64,000 bases of DNA from Niabella soli DSM 19437. Lineage in GTDB: Bacteria; Bacteroidota; Bacteroidia; Chitinophagales; Chitinophagaceae. Below the pieces are notes generated by a model. That model did no database searches. It saw only the letters and a program-made list of their open reading frames with translations, and was not told where the DNA came from. The DNA lies in contig NZ_CP007035.1 in NCBI RefSeq assembly GCF_000243115.2, positions 1,054,001-1,118,000 of the forward strand, in the 5' to 3' direction. Shown piece by piece: positions 1-8,818 of the stretch (the first letter of the stretch is position 1; the number at the start of each line of letters is the position of its first letter). Position numbers and translations under genes: made by a program.

Positions 1-52
1 GATGAGCAACAATTCCACATTGTTCCTATTTTTATGGTTTAAAAATCTTCTT

Positions 53-1924
53 ATGAAATCGATTGGCTTTTTTTTGCTTTTTGGATTCCTGTTAGCATCT
101 GGTACCGGTTACGGGCAAACGCATTTAGAACAGTTGGCTGCAAAACCGCATCCGCGGCTCTTATTGTTTAAAGGCGAAGAAAAGCAAATTGAAAATGCCA
201 TCGATAAAAATGCAGCTTTCAAAAAAGTAAACAGCCTGTTGCTGGAAGAATGCGATAAGATCATAGCTGCACCAGCATTAGAGCACAAAAAAATAGGAAA
301 ACGCCTGCTTTCCGTATCCCGCGAAGCGATCCGCAGGATCTTTTACCTTTCCTATGCTTACCGCATGACCCATGAAAAAAAATACCTGGATGCGGCAACG
401 CAACAACTCCTCACCATTTCCGCTTTTGAAGACTGGAACCCATCACATTACCTCGATGTGGCTGAAATGACGATGGCAGCAGCGATCGGGTATGATTGGT
501 TATATGATGAGTTGGCCCCGGCCTCCCGCGAAAAAATAAAAACGGCTATTTTGAACTACGGCATCAAAACCTCATTTGACAGCCATTTCAACAATTGGTT
601 GAAAATAGATAATAACTGGAACCAGGTTTGTAATACCGGCATCACTTATGGGGCTATTGCCATTTTTGAATCGGAACCCGAACGCTGCAGTCAGGTCATT
701 GCACGCGCTGTGGAATCCATAAAAAAGCCCATGAAATTATACGCGCCGGACGGGGCTTATCCGGAGGGTTATGGCTATTGGAGCTATGGAACCACTTTCA
801 ATGTTTTCTTTATTAATGCGCTGGAACAGTTGCTGGGAACGGATTACGGGCTGAGTCAACTGCCTGGGTTCCTTAAAACTCCCGGTTATCTGCAGCAAAT
901 GATCGCTCCTACCGGGGCTCCTTTTAATTATTCTGATGCCGGCCGGGGCGCCGAATGTAATGGGGCTATGTTCTGGTTTGCAAAAAAAATCAATGATCCT
1001 TCTTATGTATGGAACGAATTGCAATTCCTGGAGAACGATAAAAATAAAAATGCGCTGATCCATGATCGTTTTTTACCAACGTTGCTGCTTTGGGGAAAAG
1101 ACTTGTCATTGACCAATAGCTCCGCGCCAAAAAAATTATTCTGGCAGGGGGGAGGGCCTACGCCCGTGGTAATGATGCGCACCAGTTGGACAGATCCAAA
1201 CGCCTTGTTCCTGGGTTTTAAAATGGGCTCGCCAGGTAACAGTCATGCGCATATGGATGAAGGCTCCTTTGTTTTTGAAGCCGAAGGCGTGCGTTGGGCA
1301 ATGGACTTTGGCATGCAGGAATATGAATCGCTGGAATCGAAAGGCCTAAATATCTGGGACCGTTCGCAGCATTCAGATCGCTGGAAAGTGTTCCGCTATA
1401 CGAATTTTGCGCATAACACACTAACGTTTGATGACAGTCTGCAGCGTTTGGAAGGGAGGGCGGTTATTACGAAATCTTCCGGTGCAGCTGGTTTTAGTTT
1501 TGCAACAACGGACCTCAGCAGCGTTTATAAAGGACAAATAAAAAGTGCCGAAAGAGGTGTCGCTCTTGTAAACAATGGATACGGATTGATACAGGATGAA
1601 ATAACCACTGCCAACAAATCCGTTAAAATGCAATGGCGGATGGTGACGCCGGCTACGGTCACCGTTAAATCAGCTACCGAAATTGAGCTGACAAAGAATG
1701 GAAAAACACTGTTCCTGCAGATCGTAGCGGAGCAACCCGTTACGATCAAAACCTGGAGCACGGCGCCGACCAATGGTTACGATGCGCCCAATCCGGGAAC
1801 GACCATTGTCGGTTTTGAAACAGAGTTGCCGGCCAACAGCAAAAAAACATTTGCGGTGTATCTTGTTCCGGAGGATAAGGGTAAAGTTGATAAAAAAATT
1901 ACTGCATTGAAAAACTGGCATTAA
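53..1924 (+). CDS. Secreted heparinase II/III-family polysaccharide lyase-like protein
   Basis: Probably a secreted polysaccharide lyase or related glycan-degrading enzyme. I start it at the ATG at 53 because it opens directly with a signal peptide (MKSIGFFLLFGFLL, cleavage near GYGQ); an in-frame ATG at 2 would add a 17-residue leader in front. The first ~350 residues look like the alpha/alpha toroid of the heparinase II/III fold, with NNWNQVC near residue 187 and YGYWSYGT near 240. The C-terminal part carries the heparinase II/III beta-sandwich signature GNSHAHMDEGSF near residue 395, whose His residues are typical of the family, and RYTNFAHNTLTF near 455. Length (~623 aa) is normal. Substrate cannot be read from sequence. 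The next gene starts 137 bp downstream on the same strand but is functionally unrelated, so an operon is uncertain. Confidence 0.85.
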   Translation: MKSIGFFLLFGFLLASGTGYGQTHLEQLAAKPHPRLLLFKGEEKQIENAIDKNAAFKKVNSLLLEECDKIIAAPALEHKKIGKRLLSVSREAIRRIFYLSYAYRMTHEKKYLDAATQQLLTISAFEDWNPSHYLDVAEMTMAAAIGYDWLYDELAPASREKIKTAILNYGIKTSFDSHFNNWLKIDNNWNQVCNTGITYGAIAIFESEPERCSQVIARAVESIKKPMKLYAPDGAYPEGYGYWSYGTTFNVFFINALEQLLGTDYGLSQLPGFLKTPGYLQQMIAPTGAPFNYSDAGRGAECNGAMFWFAKKINDPSYVWNELQFLENDKNKNALIHDRFLPTLLLWGKDLSLTNSSAPKKLFWQGGGPTPVVMMRTSWTDPNALFLGFKMGSPGNSHAHMDEGSFVFEAEGVRWAMDFGMQEYESLESKGLNIWDRSQHSDRWKVFRYTNFAHNTLTFDDSLQRLEGRAVITKSSGAAGFSFATTDLSSVYKGQIKSAERGVALVNNGYGLIQDEITTANKSVKMQWRMVTPATVTVKSATEIELTKNGKTLFLQIVAEQPVTIKTWSTAPTNGYDAPNPGTTIVGFETELPANSKKTFAVYLVPEDKGKVDKKITALKNWH

Positions 1925-2061
1925 ACCATTCGCAGCAATAGTCGTCAAAAAGGCCCGCGTTACCGTAGAAAAGAAAATAGAGCCGGTCAGCTATTTTTTT
2001 TTATCCCTGCAGGACGCAGTGAGTATATTTAATGTAATTGCTTCATCTGTAAAAAAAACGA

Positions 2062-4581
2062 ATGGATAACCGCAGAACCTTTCTGAAAAAATCAATGTTA
2101 TTATCCGGTGCCGCCGGTATTAAAACAACGCTCCCTGATTCACTGATTAAAGCCCTTTCTATTGATCCCGCTCTGGGAAGCACATTCCTCGATGCAGAGC
2201 ATATTGTGATCCTGATGCAGGAAAACCGGTCTTTCGATCATTGCTTTGGCAGCCTGCAGGGCGTACGGGGACTAAACGATCCAAGAGCGATCACCTTGCC
2301 AGATCAGAAACCGGTTTGGTTCCAGACAAATGATAAAAAGGAGACCTACGGCCCCTTCCGGCTGAATATTAAAGAATCAAAGATCACCTGGATGGGCTCG
2401 CTGCCACATTCCCGTCCCAGTCAGGTAGATGCCTTTAATAATGGCAAATACGATAAGTGGTTGCTGGCAAAAAGATCCGGCAACGCAAAATACGCCCAAA
2501 TGCCCCTCACGTTGGGCTTTTATACCCGTGAAGACCTGCCGTTCAATTATGGAATGGCGGATGCTTTTACGATCTGCGATCAGAATTTTTGTTCTGCCAT
2601 GACCAGCACCACGCCCAACCGTTCTTTCTTTTGGACAGGAAATATTCGTGATACGGACGACGGCTATCCGCGGGATAATATCCGGAACGATAATTTCGGG
2701 CATGCAAAAATGACCTGGAAAACTTTTCCCGAATTGCTTTCTCAAAACCAGGTTTCCTGGAAGTTCTACCAGAATGAAATATCCTGTGGGGGCGGGTTTA
2801 AAGGAGAGGAGCGTTCCTGGCTGGCCAACTTTGGATGCAATCTCCTGGAGTTCTTTAAGGCCTATAACGTAAAATTTACTCCTTATTATATTGAGAATAT
2901 AAAAAAACAAGTGCAGACACTTCCCGGCGAGATCAACAAACTGCAGGAAGAAAGCCCGTCCAGTGAAGAACGCGCCAATAAGGTGAAGGCCGCATTGCAG
3001 AAAAAACAGGAGGCTTTGGATAATGCCACTGCAGAGCTGAAACAATGGAGCATTGAAAATTTTAATGGCCTTACAGATGCCCAAAAACAATTATTCTATA
3101 ACGCATTTGTGAATAATAAAGGCGATAAAAATTATCGGAATATTTCACGTTTGGATTATACGGATAACGGCACCAAACGCGAAGCAACGGTGCCTGCCGG
3201 AGATATTTTTTACCAGTTCCGTAAAGATGTAAATGAAGGGAAACTCCCAACGGTTTCCTGGTTTGCGGGACCCCAGAACTTTTCAGATCATCCCAGTGCA
3301 CCCTGGTATGGCGCCTGGTATGTGTCGGAAATGCTGGACATCCTTACTAAAAATCCTGAAGTATGGAAGAAAACGATCTTTATTGTTACCTATGATGAAA
3401 ACGATGGCTATTACGATCACGTGCCGCCTTTTTCAATTTGCGATAATAAGAAACCGGGCACCGGAAAATGCAGTGCAGGTATTGATACCGAGATCGAACA
3501 TGTGCGCCTGGAATATGAATTAAAACAGGGAATACCAAAGAAGCAGGCACGGGAAGCCCCGGTAGGATTGGGCTTTAGGGTACCCATGCTCATTGCTTCT
3601 CCCTGGAGCCGCGGGGGCAAGGTATGCTCACAGGTATTTGATCATACCTCTACCTTACAGTTTTTGGAAACCTTTGTTAATAAGAAATACAATAAGCACC
3701 TGCATTTCGAGAATATCAGCGCCTGGCGCCGTACTATTTGCGGCGACCTTACGGCGGCTTTTAGTCCGTTTGATGGTAAGCCTGTAGAGCGGATACCCTT
3801 CCTGAAAAGAGATGCCTTTGTTGAAACCATTTTCAATGCGCAGTTCAAAAAGGAGCCAGGCGATTTCAGCGCGCTTTCTCCGGCCGCTGTCAAAGCCGTA
3901 ATCGAAAATCCTGTTATCCCACCTTCTTTACCGCAGCAGGAGCGGGGCACGCGGCCGTCGCTGGCCCTGCCTTACGAATTATATGTGGAGAGCCGTTTAT
4001 CGAAAGATAAAAATAACGTGGAACTGCAGCTAAAGGCAGGCAATACATTTTTTGGTAACGACGCACAAGGCGCACCCTTTACGGTTTATGCCCCTGTGGC
4101 TTATACTGATGAAACCGGTTCGGAAACCTGCAGGAACTGGTCGTTTGCCGTTAAAGCCGGCGATGCGTTGAACTATGAGTGGCCGGTAAAAGCCTTTGAT
4201 AAAGGGGCTTATCATTTGCGCGTACATGGTCCCAACGGGTTTTACCGGGAGTTTAAGGGGAATAACACTGACCCTGCATTTGATCTTACTTGTGAATATG
4301 AAATGGACAGCCGTAATAAACCCACGGGAAACATATTATTAAAGATGAACAGCAGTGTCCCTGTGGCGATAGAAATTACCGATAACGCCTATAAAAATGC
4401 GGTTATCCAAAAACAGGTAAGCGGAGCGCAAAATCTTGTGTTGAACTTAAATAAAAGCGCCGGCTGGTATGATTTTTCCGTACGGTTAAAAGGCAATAGT
4501 TCCTTTGAAAAACGTTATGCAGGCCGGGTGGAGAAAGGAGCCGAAAGCACTACAGATCCTTTTATGGGACGTGTAGTATAG
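2062..4581 (+). CDS. Phosphocholine-specific phospholipase C
   Basis: Secreted phospholipase C that would hydrolyse phosphatidylcholine or sphingomyelin. The N-terminus has a Tat-like signal (NRRTFLKK then SMLLSGAAGI). The catalytic phosphoesterase domain (PF04185 type) shows ENRSFDHCFGS near residue 54, TTPNRSFFWTG near 183 and YDENDGYYDHVPP near 444, the expected metal and nucleophile motifs. A helical, probably coiled-coil insertion occupies about residues 277-335; I believe Bacteroidota members commonly have it. Residues ~640-839 hold two C-terminal beta-sandwich repeats of the DUF756 type found in this subfamily. Length of 839 aa fits the family. A candidate bidirectional terminator follows at 4630-4670. 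The specificity name comes from family architecture, not from a substrate-specific residue. Confidence 0.9.
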   Translation: MDNRRTFLKKSMLLSGAAGIKTTLPDSLIKALSIDPALGSTFLDAEHIVILMQENRSFDHCFGSLQGVRGLNDPRAITLPDQKPVWFQTNDKKETYGPFRLNIKESKITWMGSLPHSRPSQVDAFNNGKYDKWLLAKRSGNAKYAQMPLTLGFYTREDLPFNYGMADAFTICDQNFCSAMTSTTPNRSFFWTGNIRDTDDGYPRDNIRNDNFGHAKMTWKTFPELLSQNQVSWKFYQNEISCGGGFKGEERSWLANFGCNLLEFFKAYNVKFTPYYIENIKKQVQTLPGEINKLQEESPSSEERANKVKAALQKKQEALDNATAELKQWSIENFNGLTDAQKQLFYNAFVNNKGDKNYRNISRLDYTDNGTKREATVPAGDIFYQFRKDVNEGKLPTVSWFAGPQNFSDHPSAPWYGAWYVSEMLDILTKNPEVWKKTIFIVTYDENDGYYDHVPPFSICDNKKPGTGKCSAGIDTEIEHVRLEYELKQGIPKKQAREAPVGLGFRVPMLIASPWSRGGKVCSQVFDHTSTLQFLETFVNKKYNKHLHFENISAWRRTICGDLTAAFSPFDGKPVERIPFLKRDAFVETIFNAQFKKEPGDFSALSPAAVKAVIENPVIPPSLPQQERGTRPSLALPYELYVESRLSKDKNNVELQLKAGNTFFGNDAQGAPFTVYAPVAYTDETGSETCRNWSFAVKAGDALNYEWPVKAFDKGAYHLRVHGPNGFYREFKGNNTDPAFDLTCEYEMDSRNKPTGNILLKMNSSVPVAIEITDNAYKNAVIQKQVSGAQNLVLNLNKSAGWYDFSVRLKGNSSFEKRYAGRVEKGAESTTDPFMGRVV

Positions 4582-4629
4582 GAACTATAACGTCGTCCGC
4601 CTGGAGCGTGTTGTTATTGCCGGGCTGTT

Positions 4630-4670
4630 AAAAAAAAGTGCACCAACTTTTAAGCTGGCACACTTTTTTA
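4630..4670. terminator. Bidirectional terminator between convergent genes
   Basis: An inverted repeat has outer arms AAAAAAGTG (4632-4640) and CACTTTTTT (4661-4669), a 2x2 internal mismatch and an inner CCA/TGG pair around an AT-rich loop. The A-tract and T-tract give a U-run in either direction. It lies between the ends of the phospholipase gene (+) and the small secreted protein gene (-). Confidence 0.75.
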
Positions 4671-4718
4671 ATTTTAAGACTGAGGGTTTAACTTTCAACA
4701 GAGAAAAGCAGCGCCTGA

Positions 4719-5117
4719 TCATTTCTTCTTTTGATCTTCGATCGTGATGTTCAGATCCGTTATGGTCTTTTTGATCTGCTCTCCATATTCCTTTGCAATT
4801 TTGGCCAGATTGCCGGATACGCCAAAGGGCTTGTTAAATGTGGCTTTAACCTGTGTGCTGTCGCCTTCTTTTGTAACGTTCACAAAAAGGTTTATCACCT
4901 TGCCCTCGCCCATGACAATATATTGTTCTGCCTGTATCGTTCCGCTGGTTTTATCTGTGTTTTTAACCGAGAACCGGATGTTGCTAACGGCCTGGAGCGC
5001 CGCAGCATAGACTTTATCAACGGGTTGTTTGGAGGTAAATACCCCAACACCTGGTTTTTGTGCCGATACAGTGATGCCCGTCAGCATTAAGGCCAGCAAT
5101 ACGATTGTGATTTTCAT
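4719..5117 (-). CDS. Small secreted protein of unknown function
   Basis: 132 aa with a clear signal peptide (MKITIVLLALMLTGITVSAQ). The mature part reads as one alpha/beta domain: KPVDKVYAAALQAVSNI (helix), strands around FSVKNTDKTSGTIQAEQYI and VINLFVNVTKEGDSTQVKATF, then a C-terminal helix AKIAKEYGEQIKKTITDLN. The pattern of an N-terminal helix followed by strands that remove scale or unit effects resembles small Bacteroidota periplasmic proteins, but I do not recognise a named family. It is convergent with the phospholipase gene and has no obvious operon partner. The upstream 277 bp contain dispersed hairpin repeats rather than a gene. Confidence 0.7.
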   Translation of the reverse strand: MKITIVLLALMLTGITVSAQKPGVGVFTSKQPVDKVYAAALQAVSNIRFSVKNTDKTSGTIQAEQYIVMGEGKVINLFVNVTKEGDSTQVKATFNKPFGVSGNLAKIAKEYGEQIKKTITDLNITIEDQKKK

Positions 5118-5262
5118 GTTTGATAAGATTTAAAAGTGTTTGAATTGAAATCGGGGGTAAAATTAAACAGGTCAAACGATTTGGAGAATACCGGTTTCCC
5201 TGTATTTCAGGCAAGGCGGGAACGATTATAATTTTTAAAAATAGAAGCAGCCGCGGCCGTGA

Positions 5263-5278
5263 TTTGTGTGTTCACAAG
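5263..5278. repeat. Short hairpin, GTGTCCNCAC-like family (degenerate copy)
   Basis: TTTGTG-TGTT-CACAAG lies about 80 bp from a clear copy of the same architecture. The core here is GTGTGTTCAC instead of GTGTCCNCAC, so membership is tentative. Confidence 0.4.
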
Positions 5279-5300
5279 CTATTTAGCTTCTTATATTGCT

Positions 5301-5343
5301 CACAGATTACACGGATTTTCACGGAACGCTTTAAAATCTGTGG
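5301..5343. repeat. CACAGATT...AATCTGTGG intergenic inverted repeat
   Basis: CACAGATT (5301-5308) and AATCTGTGG (5335-5343) are inverted around an ACACGGATTTTCACGG segment. This is the style of degenerate CACAGATTACACGGATT repeat that I associate with Bacteroidota intergenic DNA. It is flanked by two GTGTCC-type hairpins, suggesting a composite mosaic element. Confidence 0.5.
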
Positions 5344-5356
5344 AAGTCGCTGCCTT

Positions 5357-5376
5357 GGTTTGTGTCCGCACAAACC
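5357..5376. repeat. GTGTCCNCAC-core hairpin, copy 1
   Basis: GGTTTGTG-TCCG-CACAAACC is a perfect 8-bp stem. Other copies with different arms but the same core are at 18774-18793, 18807-18831 and 58433-58452. Confidence 0.6.
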
Positions 5377-5394
5377 ATTTTGCATAGTCACTTT

Positions 5395-6324
5395 TTACAG
5401 CACCGCCAGGCTATCTATTTTATCCTGGTCTATCTGCTTTACCAGCGCTTCAAGGGAATCAAACTTTAATTCTTCCCTTAAATATTGTTTTACATACACG
5501 CGGATCGTTGTTCCGTAAATGTCTTTGTCAAAATCAAAAATATTTACTTCAACGGTTCTTTTTTTACCGTTAACAGTGGGTCGTAACCCGATGCTCATCA
5601 TCCCTTTTAACAGGCCGGCATGCCCGGGAACGGCAACATACACCGCATAAATACCATTGCCGGGGATGATCTTCTCTTCATCCTTCACATGTAAGTTCGC
5701 CGTGGGATATCCCAGTTCACGACCCAGCTTGTCGCCATGCACCACTTCGCCCTCAAAAAAGAAATCATAACCCAGTAAATGCCCCGCAGTAATGGCGTCG
5801 CCCTTCAGGATCGCTTCGCGGATCTTGGTGGAGCTGATGGAAATATTATCCAGCACATGCTTGGGTATTTCCCGTAGTTGATACTTATATTTTTCCTGCA
5901 GCAATTCCAGCAACTTATAATCGCCCAGGCGATCCCGGCCAAAACGGTGGTCATAACCTATCACAATGGTGTGTGGTTTAAATTTTTCGATCAGGAAATC
6001 GCATAAATAATCCTCGGGAAGCTGGTTGGCAAAAACTTCGGTGAAGGGAATGATCACCAGGTGATCGACCCCTAACTGACCCAGCAGCTCGATCCGCTCA
6101 TCGAGCGTGGTGATCAACCGCAGGCCGAGTATAGAGGAATTAACCACTTTCCGCGGGTGTGGGTGAAACGTGATGATGACAGACTCGCCGCTTACGGCAT
6201 TCGCCTGATCCACTATTTGTTTGATAACTTTCCGGTGCCCTTCATGTACCCCGTCAAATGTGCCGATCGTGATCACTGCGTTCCTGAAAGCCGGCAACGC
6301 TTCAATATTCCTGTGAATTTGCAT
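5395..6324 (-). CDS. ribF: Bifunctional riboflavin kinase / FAD synthetase
   Basis: Makes FMN and then FAD from riboflavin in the cytoplasm. The N-terminal nucleotidyltransferase (FAD synthetase) domain has GTFDGVHEGH at residues 21-30, GYDHRFGR at 123-130 and ISSTKIRE at 163-170, all standard RibF motifs. The C-terminal riboflavin kinase domain has LGYPTAN near residue 204-210 and a later GTTIRVYVKQYLREELKFDS. At 309 aa it has the usual length. It is divergent from purM with only 58 bp between starts. A minus-strand TAATTTTG (plus-strand CAAAATTA, 6331-6338) resembles the Bacteroidota -7 element, but it is so close to the start that the mRNA would be almost leaderless; I did not find a matching -33 element. 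Confidence 0.97.
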   Translation of the reverse strand: MQIHRNIEALPAFRNAVITIGTFDGVHEGHRKVIKQIVDQANAVSGESVIITFHPHPRKVVNSSILGLRLITTLDERIELLGQLGVDHLVIIPFTEVFANQLPEDYLCDFLIEKFKPHTIVIGYDHRFGRDRLGDYKLLELLQEKYKYQLREIPKHVLDNISISSTKIREAILKGDAITAGHLLGYDFFFEGEVVHGDKLGRELGYPTANLHVKDEEKIIPGNGIYAVYVAVPGHAGLLKGMMSIGLRPTVNGKKRTVEVNIFDFDKDIYGTTIRVYVKQYLREELKFDSLEALVKQIDQDKIDSLAVL

Positions 6325-6382
6325 AAACTACAAAATTAGCAAATCCTGCCTTATCTTAGCGGCTCCAAAAAAAGTAGAACTG

Positions 6383-7552
6383 ATGTCGTTATATTCCAAA
6401 AGAGGTGTTTCTGCGCAGAAAGAAGAGGTGCACGCTGCAACAGAAAAGCTGGATAAAGGGCTTTATGAAAAAGCTTTTTGTAAAATTTATCCTGATGTGC
6501 TGGTGGGGGATGCCAACTGGGTAAACCTGATGCACGCCGACGGTGCGGGTACTAAAAGCATCCTGGCCTACCTGTATTGGAAGGAAACGGGCGATGTAAG
6601 TGTTTGGAAGGGCATCGCCCAGGATGCTATTGTAATGAACCTGGACGACCTGCTTTGCGTGGGTATTTATGATCATCTGGCCTTTTCATCTACTATCGAC
6701 AGAAATAAAACCGTGATCCCCGCGGAAGTATTGTCGGAAGTGATCAATGGCAGCCAGGCTTTTTTTGACACCATGAAAACCTTTGATGTAAATATTACCT
6801 ATATGGGCGGCGAAACCGCCGACGTGGGAGATGTGGTACGTACTATTGCCGTAAACGGAACCATGACGGCCCGTTGGCCTAAAGATAAACTGATCACCAA
6901 CGAAAAGATAGGGCCCGGTAATGTGATCGTAGGACTGGCCTCTTTTGGAACTACCCATTACGAAAGTGAATACAACAGCGGACTGGCCAGCAATGGCCTC
7001 ACCAGCGCGCGCCATGATGTTTTGAAAAAGGAATACGCCCAAAAATATCCCGAAACATTTGAACCCGGATTGCCGGACGAAGTAGTATATATCGGCCCGC
7101 ATTCCATGACGGATATTGTTGAGGTAGAAGGAAATACAACAACTATCGGAAAATTATTATTAAGTCCTACGCGCACCTTTGCTCCAGTAATGAAAGCATT
7201 ACTGGAGGAACATTTTGATGCCATTAAAGGCCTGATCCATTGTAGCGGTGGCGGTCAGACGAAATGTATGAAATACGTGCCGGCCAATGTAAAGATCATA
7301 AAAGACAACCTGTTTACACCACCGGTAATTTTTGATATTATCCAAAAGGCAAGCGGTGCAGACGCCCGGGAAATGTACCAGGTATTTAATATGGGCACCC
7401 GCATGGAAATTTACACCAATGAAAAAGATGCTGATGCTATTATAGCCCTGGCAAAATCATTCGGGGTAGATGCGCAGGTTATAGGAAGGGTAGAAGCTGC
7501 TGAAAAACAGGAGCTGGAGATTCATACCGGTACAGAAACCATCCGGTTCTGA
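6383..7552 (+). CDS. purM: Phosphoribosylformylglycinamidine cyclo-ligase (AIR synthetase)
   Basis: Catalyses the ATP-dependent closure of FGAM to AIR, the fifth step of de novo purine synthesis. The AIRS N-terminal domain shows HADGAGTKS at residues 51-59 and DAIVMNLDDLLCVG at 81-94. The C-terminal domain includes GLASNGLTSARH near residue 200 and HCSGGGQTK near 287. The form is the ~389-aa Bacteroidota type, somewhat longer than the ~345-aa enterobacterial enzyme. It stands alone, divergent from ribF, so it is not in a purine operon here. Nothing appears broken. Confidence 0.95.
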   Translation: MSLYSKRGVSAQKEEVHAATEKLDKGLYEKAFCKIYPDVLVGDANWVNLMHADGAGTKSILAYLYWKETGDVSVWKGIAQDAIVMNLDDLLCVGIYDHLAFSSTIDRNKTVIPAEVLSEVINGSQAFFDTMKTFDVNITYMGGETADVGDVVRTIAVNGTMTARWPKDKLITNEKIGPGNVIVGLASFGTTHYESEYNSGLASNGLTSARHDVLKKEYAQKYPETFEPGLPDEVVYIGPHSMTDIVEVEGNTTTIGKLLLSPTRTFAPVMKALLEEHFDAIKGLIHCSGGGQTKCMKYVPANVKIIKDNLFTPPVIFDIIQKASGADAREMYQVFNMGTRMEIYTNEKDADAIIALAKSFGVDAQVIGRVEAAEKQELEIHTGTETIRF

Positions 7553-7905
7553 TCACTCCAGAGGGTGACTTATCAAAAACAACTGGTTTATTTAATAAAC
7601 CGTTGGTCGTAATGCATTTTGATGAACCAGCCACAATGCACAACGGGCAGGCCTCCACGGTTAAATAATTTTCGTACAAGATTAATCAATTGATTCATAA
7701 GCTTTTGATTTAATTATCAGTCATAAAATTTCAGATAAAATTGATCTTACCGTCTTGCTCGAACGGCGTCAATTTCATGGGGACGGTACGATTTTCTTAT
7801 ACAAAGTTAAATTCCGTAACTGCCCATTTCAATAGCTATTTTTGGGTATGTGGATAAAATGGTAGTTTCTTTCCGGCAGTTGTAGAATGTGTACCATTAT
7901 TTTTT
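7553..7905. other. Gene-poor spacer downstream of purM
   Basis: About 350 bp without a convincing gene. It contains a 17-bp palindrome, GGTTTATT-T-AATAAACC (7585-7601), and one very short minus-strand reading frame (7588-7698). I see no RNA gene or promoter that I could support. Confidence 0.5.
7588..7698 (-). CDS. Possible 36-residue small ORF
   Basis: An ATG-to-TAA frame of 37 codons encoding a basic peptide beginning MNQLINLVRKLFNRGG and ending MHYDQRFIK. There is no recognisable Shine-Dalgarno sequence, which is unremarkable in Bacteroidota. Its last codons coincide with the GGTTTATTTAATAAACC palindrome. It may be chance; I list it only because the amphipathic, basic start is not obviously random. 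Confidence 0.2.
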   Translation of the reverse strand: MNQLINLVRKLFNRGGLPVVHCGWFIKMHYDQRFIK

Positions 7906-8457
7906 TCACTCTATATTTTGTTTAAACCCGATCTTATTTCTTGACAGCGGGCGGCTTTGTTTTTCGATCAGCTCTTTGAGCACCACGAAAATATTCTCAA
8001 TATTCCGGCTATTGCCTTTCACCTCTTTTTCCAGTTGCGCCAGCTGTCGCAGGATCTCACTATGAGTAAGGGTATATTCCTTAAGCTTTGTAAATACGCG
8101 GATAATCCGGATATTGACTTCTATGGCCGTATCGCTGTTCAATACGCTGGAAAGCATGGCTACTCCCTGTTCCGTAAAAGCGTTGGGAAGTTTTCGGATG
8201 CCGCCCCAGTTTGCCGCCAAACTTGAAGTCGCAATTTGCGACATCAAGTTGTCCAGTTCTTTTTGGGTAAGCGCAAACATAAAGTCTTTCGGAAAGCGTT
8301 TGCTGTTGCGTTTTACCTGTTCGTTCAAGCGCCTTGTCTCCACGCCATACATTTCCGCTAAATCCCTATCTAACATTATTTTTTGCCCACGTATTACATA
8401 AATGCGGTTGAGGATTTTTTGTTCTGCTACAAGCATTTGCAGGTCAGCCTTTGCCAT
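7906..8457 (-). CDS. ORF6N domain DNA-binding protein
   Basis: 183 aa. Residues ~12-100 match the ORF6N domain: IYVIRGQKIMLDRDLAEMYG, then RLNEQVKRNSKRFPKDFMFALT, and FTEQGVAMLSSVLNSDTAI. This is an N-terminal DNA-binding-like domain found in phage and mobile-element proteins and also as stand-alone chromosomal copies in Bacteroidota. The C-terminal part (residues ~125-170) is charged and heptad-like, likely a coiled coil for oligomerisation. No phage structural genes lie nearby, so I read it as an isolated accessory gene. The biological role of stand-alone ORF6N proteins is not established. Confidence 0.85.
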   Translation of the reverse strand: MAKADLQMLVAEQKILNRIYVIRGQKIMLDRDLAEMYGVETRRLNEQVKRNSKRFPKDFMFALTQKELDNLMSQIATSSLAANWGGIRKLPNAFTEQGVAMLSSVLNSDTAIEVNIRIIRVFTKLKEYTLTHSEILRQLAQLEKEVKGNSRNIENIFVVLKELIEKQSRPLSRNKIGFKQNIE

Positions 8458-8818
8458 ACAATCGATTTAGGGTTTTTCATTATTTGGTTAGCTCCTTATA
8501 AAGATAGATAAAATATCAGCAAAAGACTACGACGGTAGTTCTTACTCAGGGCGAACGCATAAATTGGCTAAGCCACGAATGCGCTAATAAATGATTAATC
8601 TAATCGTAAAACAATGAACACAAATAGCGCCGGCGGCGCATGGGATTCGTGTTTATTTTCTTTGAATAGGGTACAACAGCTAATTCATTCGTGTATTTGT
8701 GGTAATCTTTTAAATTATGGCCCCCCTGAGTTCTTACAGTGTTTTTCAGTGGCAAAGCTCAGCCACAGAAACTCAGAAACACAGAAGGATATGCGTTACC
8801 TCAATAAAAATGCACCTC
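8458..8818. other. Gene-poor spacer with an inverted intergenic repeat
   Basis: No supportable gene. A degenerate inverted repeat runs from CCACGAAT (8573-8580) to ATTCGTGTATTTGTGG (8687-8702), enclosing a GC-rich GCGCCGGCGGCGC palindrome-like segment near 8627-8640. Such CCACGAAT/ATTCGTGG units are of a type I associate with Bacteroidota intergenic DNA. Confidence 0.5.

Noticed and set aside
737-1063. Antisense open frames inside the heparinase-like gene
   Set aside because: They lie opposite a strongly supported gene and show no domain, signal peptide or plausible start.
2377-3090. 237-codon minus-strand frame inside the phospholipase gene
   Set aside because: Long, but fully overlapped by a well-supported phospholipase C; composition is that of a reverse-frame shadow with no recognisable motif.
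6331-6338. Promoter of ribF
   Set aside because: TAATTTTG on the minus strand fits the -7 consensus, but there is no -33 partner and it would give a nearly leaderless mRNA, so it is only mentioned.
7585-7601. Rho-independent terminator of purM
   Set aside because: The palindrome is AT-rich with almost no loop and no T-run; a stable RNA hairpin is doubtful.
7906-8457. Prophage remnant
   Set aside because: The ORF6N domain is phage-associated, but no integrase, structural, lysis or packaging genes are nearby.
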